Shown piece by piece: positions 16,777 through 25,827 of a stretch of 64,000 nucleotides of DNA. This DNA is from Halobaculum magnesiiphilum. GTDB taxonomy: Archaea; Halobacteriota; Halobacteria; Halobacteriales; Haloferacaceae. Under the pieces are notes generated by a model, which worked only from the letters and a program-made list of their open reading frames with translations, was not told the origin of the DNA and did no database searches. The position numbers and the translations under genes were made by a program. Location of the stretch: assembly GCF_019823105.1 (NCBI RefSeq), contig NZ_CP081960.1, positions 372,001 to 436,000 on the forward strand. The letters are read 5' to 3'. Within the stretch, counting starts at the first letter, position 1. Each line of letters starts with the position of its first letter.

Positions 16777-17146
16777 GAATCCACGTTCGCCGCTGGTTCC
16801 TTGACCTCCTCAAGCACAGCCCACTCCAGACCGGCAGCGAGGAACATGTACAGGTAGTCGTACCAGAACTCGAAATTCACGTCCTGCTCCGCATACTCCA
16901 TCAGGTGCTCGTTGGCTGCTCCCTTGTAGAACGCGTCTGGGTAGGCGTCGTCCAACTCCTGCAGTTCGTTAAGGACGTCGCTGGTCGTGTGCTTCAACAG
17001 GTACGAATTGTGGGTCAGGTTGTGCACGACGTCGTCGATATCCTTCTCTGTTCGTCTGCCCGTTTCTGCGCCAGCCGATCGAACTCCCGGACCTTCTCCT
17101 CCATCGAATCGGCGGTCATAACCGGCTCCCATTCGTCGTTGTACAT
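16773..17146 (-). pseudogene. Small acidic protein, apparently frameshifted
   Basis: A start at 17146 gives MYNDEWEPVMTADSMEEKVREFDRLAQKRADEQ, and the other frame then continues EKDIDDVVHNLTHNSYLLKHTTSDVLNELQEL...WYDYLYMFLAAGLEWAVLEE. Both halves have haloarchaeal composition while the alternatives do not, so one shift near 17050 is likely. About 125 residues, helical, no family recognised. It converges with the glycosylase (stops overlap by four bases) and lies between it and the methyltransferase. Confidence 0.5.
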
Positions 17147-17267
17147 CGTTACTTCCGTCTTGCTTTGCCGGTAACATGAATGTTCGCAGCCCAGGGTCTA
17201 TTCCACGGGTACGGGCCGCTGTGATTACCGGATTGATGCAAGACGGGCGTCAGACAGCGTCACCAAA

Positions 17268-17300
17268 CGTTTTATTATAAATCTAGTTCACGTTTGCCAC
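17268..17300 (+). promoter_or_regulatory. TATA promoter of methyltransferase operon
   Basis: ACGTTTTATTATAAAT is centred about 25 bases before the ATG at 17301, the spacing of a leaderless haloarchaeal transcript. It would drive the methyltransferase and the overlapping GHKL gene together. Confidence 0.65.
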
Positions 17301-18449
17301 ATGGATATTGCCGGCGTTGATTTGTTCTGCGGCGTCGGAGGGTTGACTCACGGGTTTGAGAGGGCTGGAATCCCTGTTGCTGCCGGAATTGACGTCGACC
17401 CCGACTGCCGGTATCCCTACGAGGAAAACAACGATGCAAAGTTCGTAGAGGCTGACGTCTCCGAGATGTCCAGCGAGGATGTTGCCGACCTGTTCCCGGA
17501 CGGCAGCTTCAAAATCCTCGCAGGCTGCGCGCCCTGCCAGCCGTTTTCGAACTACAACAATGGCGTGGATAGCTCGGAGATGGATGACTGGGCGTTACTC
17601 ACGGAATTCGGTCGCCTGGTACAGGATATCGAACCGGACATCGTGGCAATGGAGAACGTGCAGGAGATCCGCAATCACCGGGTGTACTCCGACTTCATAG
17701 ACACCCTGTTCAAAGCCGGATACGACATCTCCATCAACAAGGTGGACTGCGAGAAATACGGCGTCCCCCAATCCCGGCGGCGGCTCCTGGTGCTTGCCTC
17801 CAAGCACAGCGACATCAGCCTGATTGATCCGACGCATACCGGGTACAACGGCCACGTCACCGTTGAGGAGACGATCGGGAACGGCAAGCTGAATCCGATA
17901 GAAGCAGGCGAGGCCGATGACGAAGATCCGCTGCACCGGACGCAGACCTTATCCGAAATCAACCTGGAACGAATCCGGCAATCTACGCCCGGCGGGACAT
18001 GGCGGGACTGGGATGAGGAACTGATTCTGGACTGCCACAAGAAAGACAGCGGCAGTTCGTACGACAGCGTGTACGGCCGCATGGAATGGAAAGGCACCGC
18101 ACCCACCATCACCACGCAGTTCTACGGCTACGGTAGCGGCCGTTTCGGCCACCCGGAGCAGGACCGCGCGATCTCCCTCCGCGAGGGAGCAATGCTGCAG
18201 ACGTTTCCCAAAGACTATTCCTTCGTCGAGGAAGAAACAGACGAGATATCATTCAAGCAGATCGGGCGGTTCGTCGGCAACGCAGTACCCGTTCGGATTG
18301 CCGAAGTGGTCGGTGAAAGCATAAATCAACACCTCAACAATATCAATGTCACAGACAGAATCGAAACCCAAGACCGAGGAGGAAACGCCGTACGAGATGT
18401 CGCTCAGCCTCAACGTACTGAATCATCTGGGGCTGAACCTCTACAGTAA
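17301..18449 (+). CDS. DNA (cytosine-5) methyltransferase, DrmMII-like
   Basis: 382 residues with all conserved motifs in order: I GVDLFCGVGGLTHGF (residues 5-19), IV GCAPCQPFS with nucleophile Cys79, VI MENV (117-120), VIII QSRRR (157-161), a target-recognition region about 190-290, and X VGNAVPV near 330. It transfers a methyl group from S-adenosylmethionine to C5 of cytosine and should mark host DNA. DISARM class 2 uses such an enzyme (DrmMII), and drmA/B/C/E-like genes lie 12 kb downstream. The C-terminal 35 codons overlap the next gene by 104 bases, an unusually long overlap that ties the two genes together. Confidence 0.93.
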   Translation: MDIAGVDLFCGVGGLTHGFERAGIPVAAGIDVDPDCRYPYEENNDAKFVEADVSEMSSEDVADLFPDGSFKILAGCAPCQPFSNYNNGVDSSEMDDWALLTEFGRLVQDIEPDIVAMENVQEIRNHRVYSDFIDTLFKAGYDISINKVDCEKYGVPQSRRRLLVLASKHSDISLIDPTHTGYNGHVTVEETIGNGKLNPIEAGEADDEDPLHRTQTLSEINLERIRQSTPGGTWRDWDEELILDCHKKDSGSSYDSVYGRMEWKGTAPTITTQFYGYGSGRFGHPEQDRAISLREGAMLQTFPKDYSFVEEETDEISFKQIGRFVGNAVPVRIAEVVGESINQHLNNINVTDRIETQDRGGNAVRDVAQPQRTESSGAEPLQ

Positions 18450-20379
18450 CGTACCCGCCGTTCTCTCAGAGGCTGTTGCGAACGCATGGGACGCCGACGC
18501 CGAGAACGTTGACGTCTCGATCTATCCCGAGGAGGAACGCATCGAGATCGTTGACGACGGCCACGGCATGGACCTGTACGACGTGAACAATCGGTATCTC
18601 CGCGTCGGATACCGGCGGCGGGAGGACGAGGACCGGCCGAACCGAACACCGGAGCACAACCGGCCGGTTATGGGACGGAAGGGCATCGGGAAGCTCTCCC
18701 TGTTCTCCATCGCCGAGACCGTAGAGGTGTACACGACGAAGGACGGGGAGCAGCACGCCTTCCGGATGATTGTCGACGAGATCAAGGAGGCCATCGGGGA
18801 AGAAGAACCGGGGAACGATGCGATGCAGCCTCAGAGCTACGTGCCGACCCAGATCGATGACTTCCCCGACGACCACAATCAAGGGACCAAAATCGTTCTC
18901 AAGAACCTGAAGAAACGGGTTCACACAGCAGAAAGCGCCCTGCGGAAGCGTCTGGCCCGACGGTTCAGTATTCTCGGGTCGGAGTACGATTTCACCGTCC
19001 GGGTGAATGGCGAACCTATCGATATCACCGACCGCGACTACTTCCACAAAATCCAATTTCTCTGGACATTCGGTGATGACAGGTACGTCGACTACTGTCG
19101 CGACGCGAAGCTTGAGGAACACGAACACCGGTCCTCAACCACCGAGAGTGGGTACGAGGTGGAGGGTTGGATCGGGACGGTTGAGAAGCCGCGTGACCTC
19201 GTTGAGGATATCCCCGGCACTGGCTCGGAGACGGATGACCTGAACAAAATCTCGTTGATGGTCCGCGGGAAGATGGCGAAGGCCGATCTGATGGAGGATT
19301 TCAACGATAGCCGGATGGTCACGAAGTACCTCGTGGGCGAGATCCACGCCGACTTCCTGGACTACGACGACGAGGAGGACATCGCTACCTCGAACCGGGA
19401 GGACATGGTCAAGGACGATCCCCGGTACCAGGAACTGCTCGAATTCATCCGCGGCGAACTCAACCACATCGCGAACCGGTGGGGGCACCTCCGTAATGAG
19501 CAGGGTTCGGAAGAAGCGAGGCAGATCGGTGTAATCGATATGTGGTACGAAAGCCTGTCACCGGATAACCGGGAGCAGGCAAAGAAGCTGTTCGGGAAGA
19601 TCAACCAGATGGCGGTCAACGACGAGAACGATCGGAAGGAACTGTTCAAGTACGGCGTCCTCGCGTTTGAGAACCTGAAGTACAAGCAGAACCTGGAGCA
19701 ACTGGACTCCGCCTCGACCGAGGACGCCGGGAAGGTGGCCCGTATCTTGGAAGACCTGGAGGATATCGAATCCACCCGATTCCACCAGACCGTAACTCAG
19801 CGTCTTCGCGTGATCGAGAAACTGCAGCAGAAACTGGAGGACAACACCCTGGAGACAGTGCTGCAGGAACATATCGGCGAGCATCCGTGGCTATTGGATC
19901 CGTCGTGGGAACGTACCGCGGGCACCGATCTGATGGAGGACTGGGTTCGGATCGACTTCACCGAAGAAGAGGACGAGGCAGCCGGCCGGCTGGATTTGAA
20001 ACACATCCGCACCGCCGGGAAGCACGTCATTATCGACCTCAAGCGGCCAGACTACAAGCCTACCCAGTCCGAGCTCGAGGAGCACGCCGAACAGTACCGG
20101 GATACGATCAGTTCACTGCTCAGCAGGAGCGGCCGGGCGGACGAACCGGTGGAGGTCGTGTTCGTCGTCGGTACCCAGCCGGTAGACGAGGAAACCGAGG
20201 AACCGGTCCGTCACCCGAACAAATCGCTGGACGTGGACAACGCTCGGGTTCAGCTGTACGAGAACTTGCTCAAATCGTCCCGCGAGGCCTACGAGGAGTA
20301 CATTCAGAACCGGCCGGAGGCCGGCCGTGTGTCCCGGCTGCTTGACGAAATCGATGCAGGGGATACGCTGAACGACTGA
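18346..20379 (+). CDS. GHKL (MORC/MutL-like) ATPase fused to PD-(D/E)XK nuclease-like domain
   Basis: 677 residues. GHKL motifs: N-box SEAVANAWDADA (Glu42, Asn46, Asp49), G1 VDDGHGM (69-75), G2 MGRKGIGKLSLFS (109-121), followed by a transducer-like domain. Near residue 505 a nuclease-like domain begins with EHIGEHPWLLDPSWERT, then GRLDLKHI...KHVIIDLKRPDY, in which Asp and DxK have PD-(D/E)XK spacing as in Shedu/NucS-like enzymes. Prokaryotic MORC relatives in restriction loci are known; the ATPase probably clamps DNA and licenses cutting. It is translationally coupled to the methyltransferase by a 104-base overlap and converges on 20393. Confidence 0.85.
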   Translation: MSQTESKPKTEEETPYEMSLSLNVLNHLGLNLYSNVPAVLSEAVANAWDADAENVDVSIYPEEERIEIVDDGHGMDLYDVNNRYLRVGYRRREDEDRPNRTPEHNRPVMGRKGIGKLSLFSIAETVEVYTTKDGEQHAFRMIVDEIKEAIGEEEPGNDAMQPQSYVPTQIDDFPDDHNQGTKIVLKNLKKRVHTAESALRKRLARRFSILGSEYDFTVRVNGEPIDITDRDYFHKIQFLWTFGDDRYVDYCRDAKLEEHEHRSSTTESGYEVEGWIGTVEKPRDLVEDIPGTGSETDDLNKISLMVRGKMAKADLMEDFNDSRMVTKYLVGEIHADFLDYDDEEDIATSNREDMVKDDPRYQELLEFIRGELNHIANRWGHLRNEQGSEEARQIGVIDMWYESLSPDNREQAKKLFGKINQMAVNDENDRKELFKYGVLAFENLKYKQNLEQLDSASTEDAGKVARILEDLEDIESTRFHQTVTQRLRVIEKLQQKLEDNTLETVLQEHIGEHPWLLDPSWERTAGTDLMEDWVRIDFTEEEDEAAGRLDLKHIRTAGKHVIIDLKRPDYKPTQSELEEHAEQYRDTISSLLSRSGRADEPVEVVFVVGTQPVDEETEEPVRHPNKSLDVDNARVQLYENLLKSSREAYEEYIQNRPEAGRVSRLLDEIDAGDTLND

Positions 20380-20392
20380 AAAATCCCGAGTT

Positions 20393-20962
20393 TCACTCGG
20401 TGGCGTATCCGGGCCAGTCGGAATTGGTTTCGACCGTGAGCGAGCTCTCGCAGCACGGTGACTGGTACTCCTCGGGATTCTGCGTCCGGTCAGATGCCTT
20501 GTACAGCCCGTCGATCATCGCGCCACAATAGCTGCAATACAGCTGGTATCGATACGGGACGGGGTCTTCACCACGGATCGGTGCGTCCACCGATTCGGCG
20601 ACGTCCTGGAACTCGGGACCGTGCGCGGTCACGCCGTCCTCGTACTCTTCGTTGATGACGACATGGACGAGTTCGTGGCGGATGATGCCTTTCACCCGGT
20701 CCCATCCCCAGGACCGGTAACCGGGATAGGAGAGGACGATGGTGTGCTCCGGCGGGTCATCCAGTAGCGTTTCGCAGTACGCGCCTGCACGGCAAAGCTG
20801 GGGTGAGACCTTCCAGTCCACCCGGGCCAGCTCAACGTCGGCAATCGGACTGTTCTGATACGTTTCCTGGACTTCACAGGCGTAGCGTTCGGCTGTTTCC
20901 GCCAGTTCGGTACGGCTCAAGTTGTCGGAATCGTCCAGTACGACAGATTTTGTTATACTCAT
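20393..20962 (-). CDS. SprT-like zinc metalloprotease
   Basis: 189 residues. HELVH at 96-100 is the zinc-protease motif, with His114 as the probable third ligand (DGVTAHGPEF). A C-terminal zinc ribbon follows (Cys143, Cys146, Cys170, Cys171). SprT/Spartan proteins digest proteins crosslinked or trapped on DNA; in this locus it might remove stalled defence complexes, which is inference. AAAGGGG a few bases before the ATG is a good Shine-Dalgarno sequence. Last gene of the minus-strand operon, 45 bases behind its neighbour, whose expression it probably shares. Confidence 0.85.
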   Translation of the reverse strand: MSITKSVVLDDSDNLSRTELAETAERYACEVQETYQNSPIADVELARVDWKVSPQLCRAGAYCETLLDDPPEHTIVLSYPGYRSWGWDRVKGIIRHELVHVVINEEYEDGVTAHGPEFQDVAESVDAPIRGEDPVPYRYQLYCSYCGAMIDGLYKASDRTQNPEEYQSPCCESSLTVETNSDWPGYATE

Positions 20963-21007
20963 TATAATCCCCTTTCTAGTCGGTTTTCACCGGGGAATGG
21001 ACGCATT

Positions 21008-21718
21008 CTAGCTCAGATCGTCCTCGACTTCCGACAGGATGTCTTCGATGAGGGTGCGGATCTCGTCTTCGGACATCCCTTCGAGCTGGACCTTGCTCAG
21101 AGTTTCGCGGAACCGGAGCGTTGTCTGTTCGATGACGGTCGAACTGGCCTCCGCCTCCAGCAGCACCTCAGCGCACGCGACGGCCGCAGGCTTGTGCCGG
21201 GCGAACCACCGGTCGAAGATCTTGTTGGCCAGGGTCTGATTGGCGAGGACGTCCTCCGTAAGCGAGTAGTCCCGTTCCCCGTCACCGTCCATATCGTAGG
21301 TGAGTTCGGATATCCACCATAGCCGGTGCAGTGCGTTGGAGTAGATGTCCGTCCCGGCCTTGAGGAACTTTTCACGCATCGCTGTCTCGGTGGTGTACGG
21401 CCACCGGTACCGGACGAAATCGGGGAACTCGACGACGGTCAGGTAGTGCCAAACGCCGGGATCGCCTGCTTGCCGACGGGTGATGTCGACGAGTTGGTGG
21501 ACGTTAGGACCGGCAGCGCTGTCGATCATCGGGTCGTGCTCGTCGAAGTTGTTCATCACGTAATCAAGCACTCGGCGGAGTTCTTCCAGATCGCCGGTTG
21601 CGTTGACGGGTTCGATGTACGGTGAAAGGTCGTCGACCGTCAGGTCCTCGTCTCCGCGCAGGAATTCCTCGCTGATGTGGACGTGGCCGGACTGGTCGAG
21701 GCGTTTGAGTTGCGTCAT
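21008..21718 (-). CDS. Uncharacterised protein of GHKL operon (DUF6339-like?)
   Basis: 236 residues from the ATG at 21718, which overlaps the upstream stop (ATGA); longer in-frame starts run through the upstream gene and are rejected. Aromatic motifs RYRWPYTTETAMREKFLKAG and NALHRLWWISELTYD are distinctive and recall DUF6339, though I cannot confirm that. The C-terminus is a helical acidic tail (MSEDEIRTLIEDILSEVEDD). Found between a GHKL partner and a protease, so probably a structural subunit of the same complex. Confidence 0.75.
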   Translation of the reverse strand: MTQLKRLDQSGHVHISEEFLRGDEDLTVDDLSPYIEPVNATGDLEELRRVLDYVMNNFDEHDPMIDSAAGPNVHQLVDITRRQAGDPGVWHYLTVVEFPDFVRYRWPYTTETAMREKFLKAGTDIYSNALHRLWWISELTYDMDGDGERDYSLTEDVLANQTLANKIFDRWFARHKPAAVACAEVLLEAEASSTVIEQTTLRFRETLSKVQLEGMSEDEIRTLIEDILSEVEDDLS

Positions 21719-22725
21719 TTCAATCCCTCCTCGAGAAGGTTGATCAGTTGTTCTGGTGGTTCGGTCTTCTGTTGGACGGCGTCGTCGATGTGCTGCATCA
21801 GCGTCACCAGCTGATCCTCGTCGTTCACGTCCTCTCGCAGGTTCATCGCCGCCTCCTCTACGTCGGCGCCGTCGTACAGTTTGTCGTGGTACAGGTCGAG
21901 GACGTCGTCCTGCCAGTCGTACCGGGTTTCGCCGTCCTGGTTGATGTCGGTCGCTGTCCGGATGATCAGCTGCGGCCATACCGAGGCCTCTACTAGGTCG
22001 TAGATCGCGTCTCGCATCCGGGCGTCTGGCCCTGTCGACCCTCTGCTCTCCATCACGTTGATGATGGCGCTGTGGTCGCCGTTCAGGTAGAGCGTGGGTC
22101 GTTCGGCGTCGCTCATATCGAGGTAGTGCAGGTGGTCGCCGGACGGCAATTCGTTCATCTCGCTGAAGTTCTCGATGTGCGGCCGTAGCAGGCCATCCGG
22201 CAGGTCGGTGTCGTCGATCTCCAGCACCCACTCGTCGCCGCTGGCGAGACGAGCACCAATGTCGGTAGCGTACCGGCCGTCGACCTCACTCCGGTCGTCT
22301 GCCCGGACGAGATATGGCTGGAGTTCGACGCCTCCACGGATCATCGCGCGGTTCAGATCGAACTCGAAGGGGTACTCGTCGGGTGGGACAGAGTCCTCTT
22401 TGACGACCTCACGGTCGCGGAGGATGGTCTGCTGGCATCGGATAGCGACGAACAGGTTGCCGGGCGGGTCATCCTGCTCGTCGTCCGGGAAAACGTAGTT
22501 GACGAGGTCCTCGGAGACGTCGATGGTTCCCTTGACCGTCGCTTGGTCCCACTCGGTCAGGCTGGTAAGTTGGATCAAGCGGCTGCTCGACCGGATATCG
22601 ACCTCGCGGTCGTTGTCCAGCGTGCAGTCCGTTACCGTGAACTCCAACCCGGTTTCGCGGTACGGGTGCGGGAGGGCGGTTGTGCGAAGTCGCTGGGTCC
22701 GGGTTTCTATCTCTTCCGTCGACAT
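21715..22725 (-). CDS. Uncharacterised protein coupled to GHKL ATPase
   Basis: 336 residues; the ATG overlaps the stop of the GHKL gene and the stop overlaps the next ATG. The first 250 residues look beta-rich (ATVKGTIDVSEDLVNYVFP, then GGVELQPYLVR), the last 90 helical. The middle part YLDMSDAERPTLYLNGDHSA is a possible catalytic or binding loop but matches nothing I know. The overlaps on both sides imply fixed stoichiometry with the ATPase. Confidence 0.75.
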   Translation of the reverse strand: MSTEEIETRTQRLRTTALPHPYRETGLEFTVTDCTLDNDREVDIRSSSRLIQLTSLTEWDQATVKGTIDVSEDLVNYVFPDDEQDDPPGNLFVAIRCQQTILRDREVVKEDSVPPDEYPFEFDLNRAMIRGGVELQPYLVRADDRSEVDGRYATDIGARLASGDEWVLEIDDTDLPDGLLRPHIENFSEMNELPSGDHLHYLDMSDAERPTLYLNGDHSAIINVMESRGSTGPDARMRDAIYDLVEASVWPQLIIRTATDINQDGETRYDWQDDVLDLYHDKLYDGADVEEAAMNLREDVNDEDQLVTLMQHIDDAVQQKTEPPEQLINLLEEGLK

Positions 22726-24587
22726 CAGTCGTCACCTCCAAGCTGAACCGTGCCTTCAACCTCGAGCCGTGTCTCGCCCTCGCGAGGATCGGTTTCCGAG
22801 TATCCCTCGAACCGGATGCCGTCAACGGTTTCGTCGGCCTCCAGGCTGCCCTTTCCGTCCGAGGTGCCATGTGTGACGGACAGGTCGTCGGGTTGGATCG
22901 AGACCACGGGGATGAAGTCCTCGGTCGGACCGTCCTCGGCCATCCGGCGAAGCGAGACAGTGGCCGACCAGCTACGGTGGTCGTCAACCGTCGGCTCCAG
23001 GTAGCCGGAGAACTCCCACCGGTCGGTATCGTTGTCGAACCCGACGGTCGTGTCTCCGTCGATGACGCGTCCCATTGTCGGTGAGTCGCTGCGGCGACTG
23101 CTGCCGTGGCCGATGGGGAACCGTTTCGCGAGCCGTTTCGGTCCTAGCTTGCCGCGGCTTCTGCTCTGCTGTACCAGTTTCCGGAGGCTTTCGGTGACGT
23201 CGTCGTGCAGGCCGTCCACCGTTGTAGGCCCACCGAGCATGTACCCGTCTTTCAGGTTCTCGGTTGATGTCCACTTATCGTGCTCCGGCGGTTCCGCTGC
23301 CCTGAGGAACTTCTCGATATCCTCGTCGGCTTCGGTAGGTTCGCCATTACCCCATGCACGGGCACGGCCGCAGACGAGAGCAGCGTAGAAGTCCCGGTCA
23401 CCGAGTACAACCCGATCCCGGTCCCAGTACCGTACGACCATTCCAGCGCCGCGGAAGAACGCGACCTTGTTCACGAGTTCCTCGTCGTCGTCCGGGCCAG
23501 CCAATCGGACACTCAGGGATACCGAGCCATCCTCAGTGGGCCTGCCGTCGTACTCGTCCGGCATCTCCACCGGGACTTCCTTCTTTGCGACGTCACCGGG
23601 GTCGTCCAGGTCGTCGTCGGCATCGAACCGTTCGTCGACACATTTGACGAACGGGTGGACTGCGGGGACCTCGTCGATGTCGGCTTCGCGGACACCGTCA
23701 GGGGTTTCCACAGAGACCTCGAGATCGCCGAAGTGGATGGCCGGCCAGAAGTACTTGACCGAGGCTTCGATGATGTCGTCCGCGAGGTCGTCCACGCTCG
23801 GTTGTTCCTCGGCGGTCGGATCGCGGAATCCAACGACCGTAGCGCTGGTACCACTTGCGTCGGGCCGATCGATGTGGAGGGCCTCTGCCAGGTCCTCGGC
23901 CTCGCCGTTCCAGATGGACCGGGGAATTTCGTCGTCGTCGGAGTCGAAGTGGCCGAACCATCCGGGGCCTTGATAGATGGTATCTCCGTCTTCGGAGCGG
24001 TGAGTGGGCAGCCGGGTACGGCCGATCAGCCGCGGTGACTCGTACTCTTCCGGATCCTCGGCCAGTTGCGAGTTGAATATGACCGTGGAGACGCCGGAGA
24101 ACGCCCAGAGGACAGCCTTACCCAGGCCGTAGCTGCCTCCCGAGGTGCCGTCGTCCGGCTTGCTGCTGAAGAGGACGTCGCGGACGAGCGCCCGGAAATT
24201 AGAACTCTCGTCGTCGTCTGAGCCGATGAGACCGGTAGTGTTCCGGTCTTCCACGGTCAGCAGCAGTAGGTCGTCTTCCTCCTCGATACGGTTCAAATAC
24301 CGCCGATATCCGCCGCCCTTGTCCATATCAGCCACCGTTTCGAGGTGGCCGTGGAGTGTGTCCCAGTCGATGGCCTCCTTGAACTGATTCAGGTCGTCGC
24401 CGGAGAGAGGTGTAAGCCGGAAGGTGACCTCAACGGGACCGTCGTCTTCGGGTCCCTGGTCGTTCGCGTTCTGCAGGACCTCACGGGTGAAGATGCTTAT
24501 CTCCTTGTCCAACGCGTATTTCGTTGGGTCTCCACCCGACCATTCGCCGCGGCGGTTGGCTCTGGAGAACCCCCATCCGTTCGTCAT
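22725..24587 (-). CDS. Second GHKL (HSP90-like) ATPase
   Basis: 620 residues. GHKL motifs: N-box FTREVLQNANDQG (Glu36, Asn40, Asp43), G1-like LLTVEDRNTTGL (109-120) and G2 GTSGGSYGLGKAVLWAF (147-163). The rest is a long beta-rich C-terminal region with no nuclease motif that I can find, unlike the GHKL-nuclease fusion at 18346. The two ATPases are only distantly alike. Start and stop overlap both neighbours (ATGA). Probably the motor of the seven-gene operon, using ATP-driven dimer closure to sense or hold DNA. Confidence 0.85.
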   Translation of the reverse strand: MTNGWGFSRANRRGEWSGGDPTKYALDKEISIFTREVLQNANDQGPEDDGPVEVTFRLTPLSGDDLNQFKEAIDWDTLHGHLETVADMDKGGGYRRYLNRIEEEDDLLLLTVEDRNTTGLIGSDDDESSNFRALVRDVLFSSKPDDGTSGGSYGLGKAVLWAFSGVSTVIFNSQLAEDPEEYESPRLIGRTRLPTHRSEDGDTIYQGPGWFGHFDSDDDEIPRSIWNGEAEDLAEALHIDRPDASGTSATVVGFRDPTAEEQPSVDDLADDIIEASVKYFWPAIHFGDLEVSVETPDGVREADIDEVPAVHPFVKCVDERFDADDDLDDPGDVAKKEVPVEMPDEYDGRPTEDGSVSLSVRLAGPDDDEELVNKVAFFRGAGMVVRYWDRDRVVLGDRDFYAALVCGRARAWGNGEPTEADEDIEKFLRAAEPPEHDKWTSTENLKDGYMLGGPTTVDGLHDDVTESLRKLVQQSRSRGKLGPKRLAKRFPIGHGSSRRSDSPTMGRVIDGDTTVGFDNDTDRWEFSGYLEPTVDDHRSWSATVSLRRMAEDGPTEDFIPVVSIQPDDLSVTHGTSDGKGSLEADETVDGIRFEGYSETDPREGETRLEVEGTVQLGGDD

Positions 24588-25669
24588 TCGAAGGTCACCT
24601 CGGTGTCGTTGAGCAGGGATTCTCCTGTCTCAGTAAGATTGTAGGCGATACCACGCTGGCCGACTCGTTCGCGGTTGATTAACCCTAGTTCGTACATTCT
24701 GCTAACCAGTCCGGACCGCATCGTATCCGCTTGTGACTGACTCCATTCTTCGTTCAGTTCCGAGACATGTTCGCTGAGCGAGGTAGGACGGTTATTTCCT
24801 TCGCTGATGGCCTCGGCCGTCGTCACCATCGCCTCGTATTCGGCAGGAAGGTTGTCCCGAGTGTGGTCTATGTAGAACTCTCTCTCGTCCGGTGACAGTG
24901 ACTCGTCAGCGTCAGGCCCGTCATCCAGCAACGGGTTGTACAGCTCGGCGAATTCGAGTCCGGCCTCGGTAATCCCGATCCGGGACACGTCCTCGTCGCT
25001 GATATCGACAAAGAGCAGGTTCGGCGGTGCTCCGGTGAGCTTGTTATTCCGATCCGAGTATCCGATGAAGTGGGTCTCGAACCGGTCCTTGGACTTATCT
25101 GCGTCATCGCCGGTAGGCAGGCCTGACGCGATCTTTTCACCCCTGCCGCGCGACTTCTTCTGGTCGAACTCTTTGATCGTCAGCCCGTAATTGCGAGCGA
25201 GCTGCGCCGCGTCATCCTGGAAATGGTCCAGTTCGATCCATCGTAGGCCGTTCCCCGACGGGCTACTGTTCTCGTTCTGCTCCCGGACCATGTTCGCTAA
25301 GCGGCGGACTACGATCTTCGCAGGGAACACACGGTTGTACTGCCCCCATAGCGGCCCGTCTGCTAACCGGTCCTGGTCGGGAGGTGGCACGGTTGAGACA
25401 GCATCGTACTCTTGCCGGCCAAGACCGTCCGTAAGGAGGTCGTCCGGGTCTCCGTTTTCCTCCGGTTCCTCCGGTTCGGGCTCCGAATCGTCCAACTCCT
25501 TGATGGCTTCGTCAAGTGTCTTGAACTCGTCGTCCCCGTACTCCTCCAGTTCCAGCTGGTTTTCAATCGCCGTGTTCACAAACTCCTGGGCGTTTTCGTA
25601 TCCGCCGTTCTCGACAGTGTCCTTGATCTGGCTGACGAGGGGGTCTGGAACGTCGATCACGAGTTTCAC
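24584..25669 (-). CDS. Ribbon-helix-helix plus winged-helix DNA-binding protein
   Basis: 361 residues starting at GTG. The N-terminus MKLVIDVPDPLVSQIKDTV then YENAQEFVNTAIENQLELEE is a ribbon-helix-helix unit. An acidic linker (EPEPEEPEENGDPDD) leads to a middle domain, and the C-terminal 80 residues are a winged helix (MRSGLVSRMYELGLINRERV then GIAYNLTETGESLL). Two DNA-binding modules on one chain suggest a site-specific DNA recogniser or the regulator of the operon. It has its own TATA-like box, and its stop overlaps the GHKL start. Confidence 0.8.
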   Translation of the reverse strand: MKLVIDVPDPLVSQIKDTVENGGYENAQEFVNTAIENQLELEEYGDDEFKTLDEAIKELDDSEPEPEEPEENGDPDDLLTDGLGRQEYDAVSTVPPPDQDRLADGPLWGQYNRVFPAKIVVRRLANMVREQNENSSPSGNGLRWIELDHFQDDAAQLARNYGLTIKEFDQKKSRGRGEKIASGLPTGDDADKSKDRFETHFIGYSDRNNKLTGAPPNLLFVDISDEDVSRIGITEAGLEFAELYNPLLDDGPDADESLSPDEREFYIDHTRDNLPAEYEAMVTTAEAISEGNNRPTSLSEHVSELNEEWSQSQADTMRSGLVSRMYELGLINRERVGQRGIAYNLTETGESLLNDTEVTFE

Positions 25670-25827
25670 ACGTACTTCCTCGGACCCCTCTTCTTAGCCG
25701 GGGTTCATAAGCGTATCGGGAGTACGTGGCCACTCTGGCACAAACTCCTCCTGAAGAATGTGGTGTCCGAGGGGAGATTTGTGGGAGTATGTAGAGAGGG
25801 GAAAAGTTGGAGGGATTGTGCTGCCGG
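25670..25827 (-). promoter_or_regulatory. Internal promoter region of GHKL operon
   Basis: 158 bases separate the EVE-like gene from the RHH gene, the only real gap in the operon. On the minus strand ACGCTTATGAACC lies about 40 bases before the GTG at 25669 and could be a TATA element, allowing the last five genes to be expressed separately from the first two. Confidence 0.4.

Noticed and set aside
18346-18449. Frame error as cause of the methyltransferase/GHKL overlap
   Set aside because: Both reading frames are sensible: the methyltransferase motif X lies before the overlap and the GHKL domain starts soon after its ATG, so the overlap is probably genuine.
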